Shown: positions 18,666 to 28,369 of the stretch, piece by piece
How positions within the stretch are numbered: the first letter of the stretch is position 1
How the letters are laid out: each line of letters begins with the position of its first letter
From: Acidobacteriota bacterium
GTDB taxonomy: Bacteria; Acidobacteriota; Thermoanaerobaculia; Multivoradales; JAHEKO01
NCBI GenBank assembly: GCA_022561975.1
Contig: JADFQD010000005.1
Span: 1 to 57,351, forward strand
Reading direction: 5' to 3'
DNA: 57,351 nt
Program-made: the position numbers and the translations under genes
The notes under the pieces: model-generated
Seen by the model: the letters and a program-made list of their open reading frames with translations, nothing else
What the model was told of the DNA's origin: nothing
Databases searched by the model: none

Positions 18666-19877
18666 ATGATGACTTCGATCTCTCCCGAAGAAGCCTGGCG
18701 CCGGCTGGCCGCTGGACGCTCCGACCCGACTCCCGAATCGCTACCCCGGCGGGAGGCGGCCGGGCGAGTTCTGGCGGCGCCCGTGCAAGCCACGGTCGAT
18801 CTCCCGCCGTGCGACATGTCCGCGATGGACGGCTACGCGGTGTCCGGGGGGATTGTCGCGCGTAGCACGCTGCCGGTTACGGGGACGATCGCGGCCGGAG
18901 ATCCGCCCGGGCATGTGCTGGCACCCGGCACCGCCGTCCGGATCATGACCGGGGCGCCCGTGCCAGCGGACACCGAGGCGGTTGTGCCGGTCGAGCAGAC
19001 CGACGCGGGCGAGGAGAGGGTGACTTTCACAGCGCCCTCGCAAGCCGGCGCCCACATACGCAAACAGGGCGAGGTCGTTCGCGCCGGCGACGAGATCCTC
19101 ACCGCCGGCACCGCGGTCTCGGCAACGGTCTTGGGACTGCTCGCGGCGCACGGGGTCGAAACGATCGACGTCTATCGCGCGCCACGGGTCGCGACTCTCA
19201 GCACCGGCGACGAGATCCTACCGCCCGACCGCGAACCAGGACCCGGCCAACTGCGGGACAGCCACACGGATTTTCTACTGGCCGCCGGCGCAACACTCGG
19301 CCTCGGGTTCAAAGCGCTCGGTATCGCTCGAGACGATGAAGCCGACCTCGCCCGACATATCGAGAGAGGTATCAGCCACGATGTACTGTTGATCACCGGA
19401 GGTGTTTCCAAGGGTATCTTCGATCTGGTCAAGGATGTTCTGGCTGGATACGGGTGCAGGACCCTCTTTGACGAGGTGGCGATTCAGCCGGGCAAGCCGC
19501 TGGTCGCCGCGCGCCACGACAAGGGCTGGGTCTTCGGTTTGCCCGGCAACCCGGCCTCGGCGATCGTCTGCTTTGCGCTCCTCGTGCGGCCCTTCTTGCG
19601 TACGATGATGGGATTCAAAGACGGCTACTGGCACGGAGCCCTGTCCGCCGAACTCGAAGCGCCGTTGCCGGGAGCTCACGGGCGCGATCGGTTCGTGACC
19701 GCGTCGCTCCGGATCAAAGAAGGCCGTATCCTGGCCACGCCCAACCTGCCCGAAGGGTCCCACGACGTCGTCGCCTACGGCAGCGGCTCGGCGCTGGTGC
19801 GAATTTCCGCGAGCTCGCCGCCCGCGCCGGTCGGATCCGCCTGCGAGGTCCTACCGCTTCCGGGCCTTCTGGGGTAG
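18666..19877 (+). CDS. moeA: Molybdopterin molybdenumtransferase
   Basis: DLPPCDMSAMDGYAV, RIMTGAPVPADTEAVVPVEQT, LSTGDEI, FGLPGNPASAIVCF. Confidence 0.93.
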   Translation: MMTSISPEEAWRRLAAGRSDPTPESLPRREAAGRVLAAPVQATVDLPPCDMSAMDGYAVSGGIVARSTLPVTGTIAAGDPPGHVLAPGTAVRIMTGAPVPADTEAVVPVEQTDAGEERVTFTAPSQAGAHIRKQGEVVRAGDEILTAGTAVSATVLGLLAAHGVETIDVYRAPRVATLSTGDEILPPDREPGPGQLRDSHTDFLLAAGATLGLGFKALGIARDDEADLARHIERGISHDVLLITGGVSKGIFDLVKDVLAGYGCRTLFDEVAIQPGKPLVAARHDKGWVFGLPGNPASAIVCFALLVRPFLRTMMGFKDGYWHGALSAELEAPLPGAHGRDRFVTASLRIKEGRILATPNLPEGSHDVVAYGSGSALVRISASSPPAPVGSACEVLPLPGLLG

Positions 19878-19913
19878 CGAGAAAGCGGGGGAGCAGGGTG
19901 CCTGGCCTGGCAG

Positions 19914-20990
19914 CTAGACAATCTTTTCGCGGATCTTGGCCGAGAGAATGTCCATTGCCCACACCGTGCCCGCGATCAGCAGCACCAGCGTACCGACCTC
20001 GCCCCACTGGCCGAGATCGACGCGCGGTTTCAAGATGTATCCGATTCCGCCGCCGCCGACGAAGCCGATGATCGTCGACATCCGAACATTGATATCCCAG
20101 CGGTAAATCGTGAACGACAGAAAAGGCGGAATCACCTGAGGCACCACGCCGTAGCGCATGACCTGCAGCATCGAGCCGCCGGTTGCGGTGATGGCGTCCA
20201 CCGGTCCGGTGTCGATGTTCTCGATCTGCTCGGAGTAGAGCTTGGTGAGCGCGGCGATCGAATGGAGCCAGAGGGCCAGCACTCCCGCGAACGGACCAAT
20301 CCCGACCCAGGAGATGAAGATCAGCGCCCACACCAGCGGCTCGACGGCTCGCGTCAGGTTCATCACCGTCCGGGTGAACGTGTAGAGCGAGCGCGACCAG
20401 AAGGTACCCCGGGTCAGATTGCGAGCCGCCATGAACGCAATCACGAAGGCCATGGGGATCGCGAACGCCGTCGCCATGAAAGCCAGAAAAATCGTCTGCA
20501 CCAGGAGCACCAGGCCCTGATGAAGCACGGCCGAGGACGGGTTGAGGAGTCCCCGGACCATATCCTGTGCCTTGTCGAACTGGGTCAGAAACTGCATCAG
20601 TTGCACTTCGGTGACCAGCCAGCCGGTGAAAAAAGTCGCTTCGGCGAGCAGAAACGAGAACCAGCCGCGCAACGTCCGGGTCCAGGGCGGCCCCGCGGCA
20701 TCGACGCCCCGAATCAAGGCCGCCCCGGGCGAAATCGCGACCCCGCCCTCGGCCCTCCCCCAAACCAGCGCCGCGAGCGCAGCGCCCAGCGCGGCGCGCC
20801 CGTAATGCAGCAGGTCCAGGATTTCTTCGGCCGGCAGCAGAAAGCCGGTCGGGCTCCGCCGTCCCGAAAACGAGATCACCAGAAGCTCGACCATCAAGAT
20901 GCCGAGTCCGATCAGGCCGGCATCGATCAGAAAGACCTGGAATGGCTCCAGCACCCTCCTCCAAGCGGATCTACGAGCGCCCTTGCTCAT
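19914..20990 (-). CDS. phnE: Phosphonate-type ABC transporter permease
   Basis: Multi-TM, TATGGSMLQVMRYGVVPQVIPPFLSFTIYRWDINVRMSTIIGFVGGGGIG; start at MSKGARRSAW, overlapping phnC. Confidence 0.88.
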   Translation of the reverse strand: MSKGARRSAWRRVLEPFQVFLIDAGLIGLGILMVELLVISFSGRRSPTGFLLPAEEILDLLHYGRAALGAALAALVWGRAEGGVAISPGAALIRGVDAAGPPWTRTLRGWFSFLLAEATFFTGWLVTEVQLMQFLTQFDKAQDMVRGLLNPSSAVLHQGLVLLVQTIFLAFMATAFAIPMAFVIAFMAARNLTRGTFWSRSLYTFTRTVMNLTRAVEPLVWALIFISWVGIGPFAGVLALWLHSIAALTKLYSEQIENIDTGPVDAITATGGSMLQVMRYGVVPQVIPPFLSFTIYRWDINVRMSTIIGFVGGGGIGYILKPRVDLGQWGEVGTLVLLIAGTVWAMDILSAKIREKIV

Positions 20991-21772
20991 ATCCACGCCA
21001 GGCCGCTGGCGACCTCGGCCTCCTCGCCGTAGATTTCCTTGAAGGTATGGGCGTTGAAGCCCTGCGGTTCGCCCTCGTAGACCAATCTCCCGTCGCGCAG
21101 CCCGATCAAACGAGTGGCGTAGCGCTGAATGAGATCTACGTCGTGCAGCGCGCAAACCACGGTAAGCCCCTCCTCGCGATTCAAGACCTCGAGATGGCGC
21201 ATGACCGAGTGCCGGAGCGCCGGGTCGAGCGAAGCCACCGGCTCGTCGGCAAGAAACAACTTCGGATCCTGCATCAGCGCCCTGGCCACGGCTACTCGCT
21301 GCTGCTGGCCGCCAGAGAGCGCGTCCGCCCGGCTGCCGCCCCGGTCGCCCAGACCGACCCGATCCAGACAGGCCTGCGCCCGGCGCACCTCGTCGGGCGA
21401 GAAGCGCATCGTCAAGCTTCTGAAGAGCGAGGTCCGGCTCAGCGCGCCCGAGAGCACGTTGGTCATGACCGAGTGGCGCTTCACCAGATTGAACTGCTGG
21501 AAGATCATGCCGATGCTGGCGCGGAGTTTCCTGAGTTGATTGCCTTTGGCGCCGGTCATCTCTTCACCGAAGATCCAGATGCGGCCTTCCGTGGGATCCT
21601 GCAGCCGGTTGATGCAACGCAAGAGCGTCGACTTGCCGGACCCGGAAAGCCCGATCACGACCAGGAACTCGCCCCGCTTGACTTCGAGCGATAGGTCATC
21701 GAGCGCGCGTACCGGCCCCGGGAAGATCGTGGTGACGTGCTCGACGCGAATCGCGATATTGGTTTCGCTCAC
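20987..21772 (-). CDS. phnC: Phosphonate-type ABC transporter ATP-binding protein
   Basis: VEHVTTIFPGPVRALDDLSL, GLSGSGKSTLLRCINRL, ADALSGGQQQRVAVARAL, PKLFLADEPVASLDP. Confidence 0.9.
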   Translation of the reverse strand: MSETNIAIRVEHVTTIFPGPVRALDDLSLEVKRGEFLVVIGLSGSGKSTLLRCINRLQDPTEGRIWIFGEEMTGAKGNQLRKLRASIGMIFQQFNLVKRHSVMTNVLSGALSRTSLFRSLTMRFSPDEVRRAQACLDRVGLGDRGGSRADALSGGQQQRVAVARALMQDPKLFLADEPVASLDPALRHSVMRHLEVLNREEGLTVVCALHDVDLIQRYATRLIGLRDGRLVYEGEPQGFNAHTFKEIYGEEAEVASGLAWI

Positions 21773-23133
21773 GAGCTTTTCTTCTTCTCGAGTTTCTCTT
21801 CGGCCGCTTCCATCAAGCCCTCTGCTCTAATTCCGGCCGCCTCGAGAGCACTGCGAAAGCCATCGAAGACCGAATCGTCGATTTCCGTCACGCCGACCGC
21901 CGTCAGCAAGTCGTTGAAGACATCTTGACCCTCCGGGGTCTGCAGGTAGCGCTGGAACGAATCCACGAAGCGCTTCCAAATAGCTTCGGGCAGGCCCTTG
22001 CGCACGGCGCAAAGATCATTCGGAATCGGATCGGTGAGCGCCAAGATGCGAATCGTCTCCAGAAATGTCTGCCGCTCTTCATCGGTTGCCAACCTGCGCA
22101 TGATGATGTAGCGCGCATCGCCAACGTAGAGTTTCTCCTCGCGCTGCTTGACACCCGGAGGCGAGTAGAAGGTGGAACCGGCCATGGCTTTGCCGTCCCA
22201 AACCGCCTGCACGACATTGGGGTGCCCGCCCGCCATGTAGACCCGGCCCAGCGAGACGTTGTTGCGGTCGAGCAACATGCGCGGAAAGATGTGGCCCGAG
22301 GTCGAGGTCTCGTCCGCGAAGGCAAAACTCCGACCGCTGAGGTCCCTCAACCGGCGGATGCCCGAGTCCGTTCTCGTCATCACGCAACCGCGATAGACGG
22401 TATCGAGATCCTGCACCGGCTCCGCGGTCTGGAAAATAATGCGGGTGCGCTCGAGCGTTCCGATCTGGTCGTACTCGAGTTCCTTGCGGCCGTCCCCGAT
22501 CAGATCGTACGGCCCCGAGAAGACATGCGTCGAGGCCGCTGCGGCAATCTCGAAGGGCCGTTCGACCAGCAATCGGACGGCGTCTTTGTCACTATCAGCC
22601 TCGACTTCGTTCCACCCCGGCGCTTGCTCGTCCAGGGCCGCCACCAGCTTCGCACGCAACTCGCCCTTGACCGACAGGGGCATCGCGATAACGCGGCCGG
22701 CCAGTTCGCCGAGCGTCGCCGGCTCGCCCCGACCGCGCCGCGTGACGATGATTCCGTCTCGTTCGGCGCTGCGCACGACCTGGAGCCGCGCCTGCACCCC
22801 GTAACGACCATGGGCGATCACGTAGGCGAAGGCCGGCATCCAGGCGACATCGGCCTGCTCCGAACCCAGGGCCTGAATGACCGCGGCGTAGCTGGTCGGC
22901 ACCTCGGTCTGAAGAATCAGTCCCGAGTCCCGACGGATGAACCGCGCGAGTTCGTCGGCTCGCTCGACCAGCGTTCCCTGCTCGACCGAGGGTACGAACA
23001 GCATCCGCAGCACCTCGTCTCCCCTGGCTTCGAGTCTCTGCCGCCGATCGAGTCCCCAGGCGAATACCACCAGCCCCAGAACGGCAAGAAACCAGCCGAA
23101 CCGTGGAAGCCAAGAGGGACCGGAAGTCGTCAT
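21769..23133 (-). CDS. phnD: PhnD-type phosphate/phosphite/phosphonate substrate-binding protein
   Basis: VPSVEQGTLVERADELARFI, SEQADVAWMPAFAYVIAH, FAFADETSTSGHIFPRMLL. Confidence 0.85.
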   Translation of the reverse strand: MTTSGPSWLPRFGWFLAVLGLVVFAWGLDRRQRLEARGDEVLRMLFVPSVEQGTLVERADELARFIRRDSGLILQTEVPTSYAAVIQALGSEQADVAWMPAFAYVIAHGRYGVQARLQVVRSAERDGIIVTRRGRGEPATLGELAGRVIAMPLSVKGELRAKLVAALDEQAPGWNEVEADSDKDAVRLLVERPFEIAAAASTHVFSGPYDLIGDGRKELEYDQIGTLERTRIIFQTAEPVQDLDTVYRGCVMTRTDSGIRRLRDLSGRSFAFADETSTSGHIFPRMLLDRNNVSLGRVYMAGGHPNVVQAVWDGKAMAGSTFYSPPGVKQREEKLYVGDARYIIMRRLATDEERQTFLETIRILALTDPIPNDLCAVRKGLPEAIWKRFVDSFQRYLQTPEGQDVFNDLLTAVGVTEIDDSVFDGFRSALEAAGIRAEGLMEAAEEKLEKKKSS

Positions 23134-23231
23134 CGTTCGTAGCGCGAGCGCTTTAGTCTATCCCGGCCACCGACGGCCGACCCCCAGGCCGGGCCAGGCA
23201 CCCGCTGCTAGACTCGTGGCCCCCGAATAGG

Positions 23232-24848
23232 GTGCGAGGAGGCAGTTTGGCGGTCGACGAAAGCACACCGCGTCCATCGAAGGGCTATCCGGCGTACGCG
23301 CTGGCGGTCCTGGTCCTGGTCTACGTTTTCAACTTCATCGACCGCCAGATCCTGTCGATCCTAGCCGAGGAAATCAAGGCCGACCTGGGCTTAACCGACG
23401 CCAACCTCGGGTTTCTCTACGGCACCGCCTTCGCGGTCTTCTACGCCATCTTCGGCATCCCGCTCGGACGCCTGGCGGACATCTGGAGCCGAAAGAACGT
23501 GATTGCAATCGGTCTGTTTGCCTGGAGCACCTTGACCGCGCTGTCCGGAACCGCCCGGAGTTTCGCGAGCCTCGCCGCCTATCGCATCGGCGTCGGGATC
23601 GGCGAGTCGAGCGCCAGCCCGGCCGCGTTCTCCATGCTCGGCGACTATTTTCCACCCCGCCGTCGCGCCACCGTCGTCGCCGTCTATTCGAGTGGTGTCT
23701 TTATCGGATCGGGTGTGGGCATGTTCCTGGGCGGCTGGATCGTCGATTCCTGGAACGTTCGCTTCCCTCACGGCGGCCCGCTGGGTCTCGCGGGCTGGCA
23801 GGCTGCCTTCTTCGGAGTCGGCCTCCCGGGGCTGCTGATGGCGCTCTGGGTTTGGACCCTGCGCGAGCCGGTGCGGGGAGCCTCGGAGGGCCTGGCCCCG
23901 AGAGGCCTCCACCCACACCCTTTTCGCGAACTGCTTCGCGAGATCGCGGCCATCGTGCCGCCGTTTGCGCTGCTTACGATCGCTCGCGGGCCGGCCGGCA
24001 GCCGCGGCGCGGCGCGAAATCTCGCCATTGCCGCAGGCTGCGCCATCGCGGCCTGGGCCCTGATCTCCCTAACCGGCGACACCATCCAGTGGATGGCTCT
24101 CGGACTCGGCCTGTATGCGTTCTTCTCGTGGCTGCAGAGCCTGGCCGTCCGCGACCGGCCGGCCTTCGTCCTGATCTACCAGAGCCGGGCGATGGTCTTC
24201 GGCATGCTCGGCTTCGGCTTCCTGTCGTTCGTCGGCTACGGCTTCGGATTCTGGTTCGCTCCCTACTTCATCCGCGTCTTCGGAGCCAGCGTGAGTCAGG
24301 TCGGAATGACCCTGGGCGTGGTGACCGCGGTGGCCGGCTGGCTGAGCGTGTCACTCGGGGGCGTCTTCTCGGACTGGCTCAAGGAGCGCAACCCTCGCGC
24401 GCGACTCTACGCACCCATGGGCGCCGCGGTAGTCGCTCTCGGAGTCGCCGTTCTCTTTCTGAATACGAGCGAGCCAACCACGGCCTATGCCCTCGTGTTC
24501 GCGTTTCAACTCTCGTCGCCGTTTTGGATCGGTTCGGCGGTGGCACTGGCCAATGAAATCGTCCTGCCGCGTATGCGTGGATCGGCTTCGGCCTTCTATC
24601 TGCTGGCGGTCACCTTCGTCGGTCTCGCCCTCGGGCCCTACACCATCGGCAAGCTCAGCGATTATTTCGCCAGTATCGGCTTGGCAAGCGCGGAAGCGCT
24701 CCAGCGCGCGCTCTTGGTCTCCCTGGCGGCCTCCTTCCTGGCGCTCGCCTTGCTCTGGATCGCGAGCCGCACTGTCGAATCAGAAGAAAGCAGCCGGTTC
24801 GAGCGCGCCCGGGAGGCGGGAGAGGTCCTCGAGGCCGGCGAAACCTAG
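23232..24848 (+). CDS. MFS transporter (spinster-like)
   Basis: FNFIDRQILSILAEEIKADLGLTDANLGFLYG; GRLADIWSRKNVIAIGL. Confidence 0.85.
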   Translation: MRGGSLAVDESTPRPSKGYPAYALAVLVLVYVFNFIDRQILSILAEEIKADLGLTDANLGFLYGTAFAVFYAIFGIPLGRLADIWSRKNVIAIGLFAWSTLTALSGTARSFASLAAYRIGVGIGESSASPAAFSMLGDYFPPRRRATVVAVYSSGVFIGSGVGMFLGGWIVDSWNVRFPHGGPLGLAGWQAAFFGVGLPGLLMALWVWTLREPVRGASEGLAPRGLHPHPFRELLREIAAIVPPFALLTIARGPAGSRGAARNLAIAAGCAIAAWALISLTGDTIQWMALGLGLYAFFSWLQSLAVRDRPAFVLIYQSRAMVFGMLGFGFLSFVGYGFGFWFAPYFIRVFGASVSQVGMTLGVVTAVAGWLSVSLGGVFSDWLKERNPRARLYAPMGAAVVALGVAVLFLNTSEPTTAYALVFAFQLSSPFWIGSAVALANEIVLPRMRGSASAFYLLAVTFVGLALGPYTIGKLSDYFASIGLASAEALQRALLVSLAASFLALALLWIASRTVESEESSRFERAREAGEVLEAGET

Positions 24849-24872
24849 CTTCGCCTTCCGAAGAAGGAGGGT

Positions 24873-24912
24873 TTGACGAGCCGCGCCTTCCTGTATACTG
24901 TATTAGTACAGT
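24873..24912 (+). promoter_or_regulatory. Promoter (TTGACG-15-TATACT) overlapped by palindromic operator ACTGTA-TTAG-TACAGT
   Basis: TTGACG 24873-24878, TATACT 24894-24899, perfect inverted repeat 24897-24912, upstream of a GntR regulator. Confidence 0.55.
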
Positions 24913-24930
24913 GATACACTTAGACACGCC

Positions 24931-25341
24931 ATGCTAAACGTCGATCCCAGGGACGCGCTACCGATCTGGCGCCAGATCGAACAGGGACTTCGGGATCTGA
25001 TTCGGTTGCGACGTCTCGAACCGGGCGATGTAATACCTTCGGTACGCGAGTTCGCCAGATCCCAGCGAATCAACCCCGCAACCGTTGCGAAGGCCTACCG
25101 GAGCCTTACCGACGCCGGCTACCTCGAAATCCGCCGCGGCGAGGGAACATTCGTCGCCGCAGAAGCACCATCCCTCGACAGCCGGAGCCGACGAGAGTTG
25201 CTGCGATCCGAGGCCGCCCGGCTCATCGACATCGCCACCGGTCTGGGTGCCGGCCCGGAGGATCTATCCGTCGTACTCGAGAGACTTTGGTCCGAGCGCG
25301 CCGCACACTCTGCAAGCCCAAAGGAGAAGCAACATGCCTAA
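24931..25341 (+). CDS. GntR-family (YtrA-type) transcriptional regulator
   Basis: PIWRQIEQGLRDLIRLRRLEPGDVIPSVREFARSQRINPATVAKAYRSLTDAGYLEIRRGEGTFV; short effector tail; followed by ABC genes. Confidence 0.88.
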   Translation: MLNVDPRDALPIWRQIEQGLRDLIRLRRLEPGDVIPSVREFARSQRINPATVAKAYRSLTDAGYLEIRRGEGTFVAAEAPSLDSRSRRELLRSEAARLIDIATGLGAGPEDLSVVLERLWSERAAHSASPKEKQHA

Positions 25342-26227
25342 CTCGGACTCCGACCTGAGCCTTCAGGACGTGTCCATCGCCTATGGGCGACGATCGGTCC
25401 TGCAGAACGTCACGTTCCGAGTGCGACCCGGAACTACCTACGCGCTCCTTGGCCGAAATGGGACCGGTAAGTCGTCACTCATTCGCAGCATTCTCGGGCA
25501 GAGACCTCAGCGCGAGGGACAGATCCGGCTCCTCGGCAAAGACCCGTGGAAGCGGCGCAAGTCTCTGATGAACGAGATCGGCGTCGTTCCCGAAACCCCG
25601 GACGCTCCACCAAGAATGACGGTTACCCAATTGCTCCGTTTCTGCTCGCGCCTCTACACTCGCTGGTCACGCAAGGAAACCAGAGCACGGCTCGATCGCT
25701 TCTCGATTCCACTCGACATCCCGTTCGGCAGGCTCTCTCGCGGTCAGAAAACCCAAGTACATCTGACCCTAGCGCTGGGGCACCATCCCAGGCTGCTGAT
25801 CCTCGACGACCCCACTCTCGGTCTCGACGCGGTCGCGCGCAAGGCGCTATTCGAGGAGCTGGTCAGCGAGATGGCCGAGCACAAGCCCACGATTCTCATC
25901 ACTACGCATGACTTCCTCGGCGTCGAGAGACTCGCGGAGCGAGTCGGCATTCTCCACCAGGGACGTCTGGTAATGGACGAGGAAGTCGATGCGCTCAAAC
26001 ACGGTTTCAGAAAGCTGATGTTCTCCAACAAGATCGATCCGGCCCAGCTTGCCCACGAACTCGAGGCCTTGCAACCGATCGCGGTCGAAACGAGCAGCTG
26101 GGGCACCGAGGCCGTGGTCGCGGTGGCATCGACAGGCGCTTCGGGGGCTCTACCCGCTATCCCCGCTACGGCCCTTTCGGTCGAAGAAATCTTCATCGCC
26201 ATCACCGGGCAGGGAGCTCAAGCATGA
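25334..26227 (+). CDS. ABC transporter ATP-binding protein
   Basis: LGRNGTGKSSLIRSILG Walker A; LSRGQKTQVHLTLALG; LLILDDPTLGLD; start MPNSDSDLSL overlaps the regulator. Confidence 0.88.
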   Translation: MPNSDSDLSLQDVSIAYGRRSVLQNVTFRVRPGTTYALLGRNGTGKSSLIRSILGQRPQREGQIRLLGKDPWKRRKSLMNEIGVVPETPDAPPRMTVTQLLRFCSRLYTRWSRKETRARLDRFSIPLDIPFGRLSRGQKTQVHLTLALGHHPRLLILDDPTLGLDAVARKALFEELVSEMAEHKPTILITTHDFLGVERLAERVGILHQGRLVMDEEVDALKHGFRKLMFSNKIDPAQLAHELEALQPIAVETSSWGTEAVVAVASTGASGALPAIPATALSVEEIFIAITGQGAQA

Positions 26228-27117
26228 GAGCCTTCAGGGCGGTCTTCCTTCGAGAAATCCAAGAACACCGCCTGGTCTTCTTGATCGGCGGATTTCTGGC
26301 GTTGATCCCTCTCTTGGCCCCCCTCTTGGTGCCGACAAGTCACTCCGCAAGAGATGTCCGGGAGGTAACCGCCATGGCGCTTTCTCTCGCCTACGCCCTG
26401 ACCCTCTCGATCGGCCTGGGCATGACCGGAATCGCATCCGAACTCGGTTCGGACCGACACGGTTTTTTCTTCGCGCGGCCCGTCGGCGCAGGGTCACTGC
26501 TGGGGGGAAAGCTTGCCGCCGCCTTCGTCCTCGTAGCGGGTGGCAGCCTCCTGGCTGTAGCGCCCGCGGCAACTCAACTGGCGGAGATCGCCTCAGGCTG
26601 GCATGGAAGCACTGGAACTCGTGGTCTTGGTGTTGCGTTCGTCGCTGCCTCCGCGATGGGAGCGATCCTGCTGGTTCTGGGCTGCGCCCACTTTCTGTCT
26701 CTCGCGGTCAGAGCTCGAGATGCGTGGCTGGCCGTGGATCTCACTTGGCTCGCGACTCTCGCTGCGCTCGGATTCTGGTCCTATGCACAACTGGAAGCGA
26801 TCTTCGCATCCCCTCTTTGGATAGGGATCTTCCTCGCCCCATTCATCTTCCTTCTGATGCCGGCGGTCGTGGTCGCCTGGCTACTGCAGGTGGCCCGAGG
26901 CCGAACCGATCTCTCACGCAGCCACCGCTGGATGTCGACGGCGCTGGGGTGCATGGCTCTCGCGATCGGGGGTTGGCTGGCGATCTCCGCCTATCGCGCG
27001 GCCCGGCCCGAGCCGACCGATCTCTTCGCACTCGATCGGGTTCAGGCCGGTTCAGGCGAGTGGCTGTTCCTCAAGGGAATGACCGGATCGTCCCTTATTG
27101 AGACTTGCATAATATAG
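26224..27117 (+). pseudogene. ABC-2 permease, 3' end interrupted by IS630-family element
   Basis: Multi-TM protein; last codons and stop (..SSLIETCII*) are in the IS terminal repeat. Confidence 0.7.
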
Positions 27118-27121
27118 TGAC
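27098..27121 (+). repeat. IS630 left terminal inverted repeat TTGAGACTTGCATAATATAGTGAC
   Basis: Aligns with reverse complement of right end CTGATCTTTGCAGAATATAGTGAC (about 19/24 identical). Confidence 0.8.
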
Positions 27122-27140
27122 ATTATGTACAGTTGTGAGT

Positions 27141-28150
27141 ATGGGGAATCCAAAAGGTGTCAGGCGAGATTTCGACATGCTGGAAAAGCGACGATTGAAG
27201 GCCGTGAGGCTGCTCGAGAAAGAGTGGAGCCAGTCGCAAGTAGCTCGGAAAGTCGGAGTCCATCGCCAGTCCGTGAGTCGCTGGGCCCAACAGCTGGCTA
27301 AGTCGGGTCGCGCCGGGTTGAAGAAGGCGGGCCGTGCGGGGCGCAAGCCCCGTCTGAGCCCAGCGGACTTGCGGCGCATCGAGCGCGGACTCAAACGTGG
27401 CCCAGAGGCGTTGGGATATGTCACGGGTCTGTGGACTACCGTGCGGGTCAAAGAACTCATCGAGCAGGAATGTGACGTGAGCTTCCACCCCTCCCATGTC
27501 TGGAGAATCCTCCAGCGACTGGGCTGGAGCTGCCAGCGGCCGGCTCGCCGGGCGATCGAACGCAACGAGGAGGCGATCCGATACTGGAAGAAGGTACGGT
27601 GGCCGGAGCTAAAAAAAACGCCGCTCGAGAAGGCCGCACCATCGTCTTCGTCGACGAAAGCGGTTTGAGCGAACGACCGCACCGGTGCCGCACCTGGTCG
27701 CCCAAGGGCCAGACACCGGTCCTCGAGTTTCACTTCAACTGGAACAAGCTCTCGGCGATCGCGGGGATCACGTGGTGGAACTTCTACTTCCGGATCTTCC
27801 CCGACTCGATCAAGTCCCCTCAGGTGGTGGTATTCCTCAAGCACCTCCTGCGCCACATCCCGGGCAAGGTGTTGGTCATCTGGGACGGACTACCCAGTCA
27901 TCGCAGTCATCTGGTGCGTGACTTCGTGGCCGCCCAAGACGGCCGCCTAAAGCTCGAGCGTCTGCCGGCCTATGCGCCCGAACTCAATCCGGTCGAGTAC
28001 ATCTGGGGCTACTGGAAGCACCATGAGCTACCCAATTTCTGTCCCAAGGATTTCTCCCAGCTCAGCTACGAGGCCCGCTGTGCGCTGCGCCGTATGCGTC
28101 GTCGCCCACCCCTCGTTGAATCCTTCTGGAAACAAGCCGAACTCTTCTGA
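27141..28150 (+). CDS. IS630-family transposase in two overlapping frames (helix-turn-helix half to 27668, DDE half 27599-28150), probably joined by -1 frameshift
   Basis: N-terminal HTH LEKEWSQSQVARKVGVHRQSVSRW; C-terminal TIVFVDESGLS, LVIWDGLPSHRS, YAPELNPVEYIWGYWK; slippery CTA AAA AAA at 27609-27617. Confidence 0.85.
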
Positions 28151-28153
28151 AAC

Positions 28154-28177
28154 GTCACTATATTCTGCAAAGATCAG
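28154..28177 (-). repeat. IS630 right terminal inverted repeat
   Basis: GTCACTATATTCTGCAAAGATCAG followed by TA. Confidence 0.8.
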
Positions 28178-28369
28178 TAGGCGCCGTCCGGTGGCTCTCT
28201 CCAACCGCCCGACGAAACTCTCGGAACCGAGCGGTCTACCGATGCGCCCGTGACGCAGAGGGCTCCGGTTCCCTCACGAGCGCGCTGGTCTTTCCTCAAG
28301 TAGAGGTTCCAGTCAGCGATACGCTCGGCACCCGGGCCGCGGTTGACCAGGGGTTCTTTGAGAGCGGCC

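Larger units (their letters stand above)
27098..28177 (+). mobile_element. Complete IS630-family insertion sequence, 1080 bp, flanked by TA duplication
   Basis: TA at 27096-27097 and 28178-28179; 24-nt terminal inverted repeats; D-D-E transposase. Confidence 0.88.

Noticed and set aside
21925-23142. 405-aa plus-strand ORF opposite phnD
   Set aside because: Overlaps a supported gene entirely; composition typical of antisense frames
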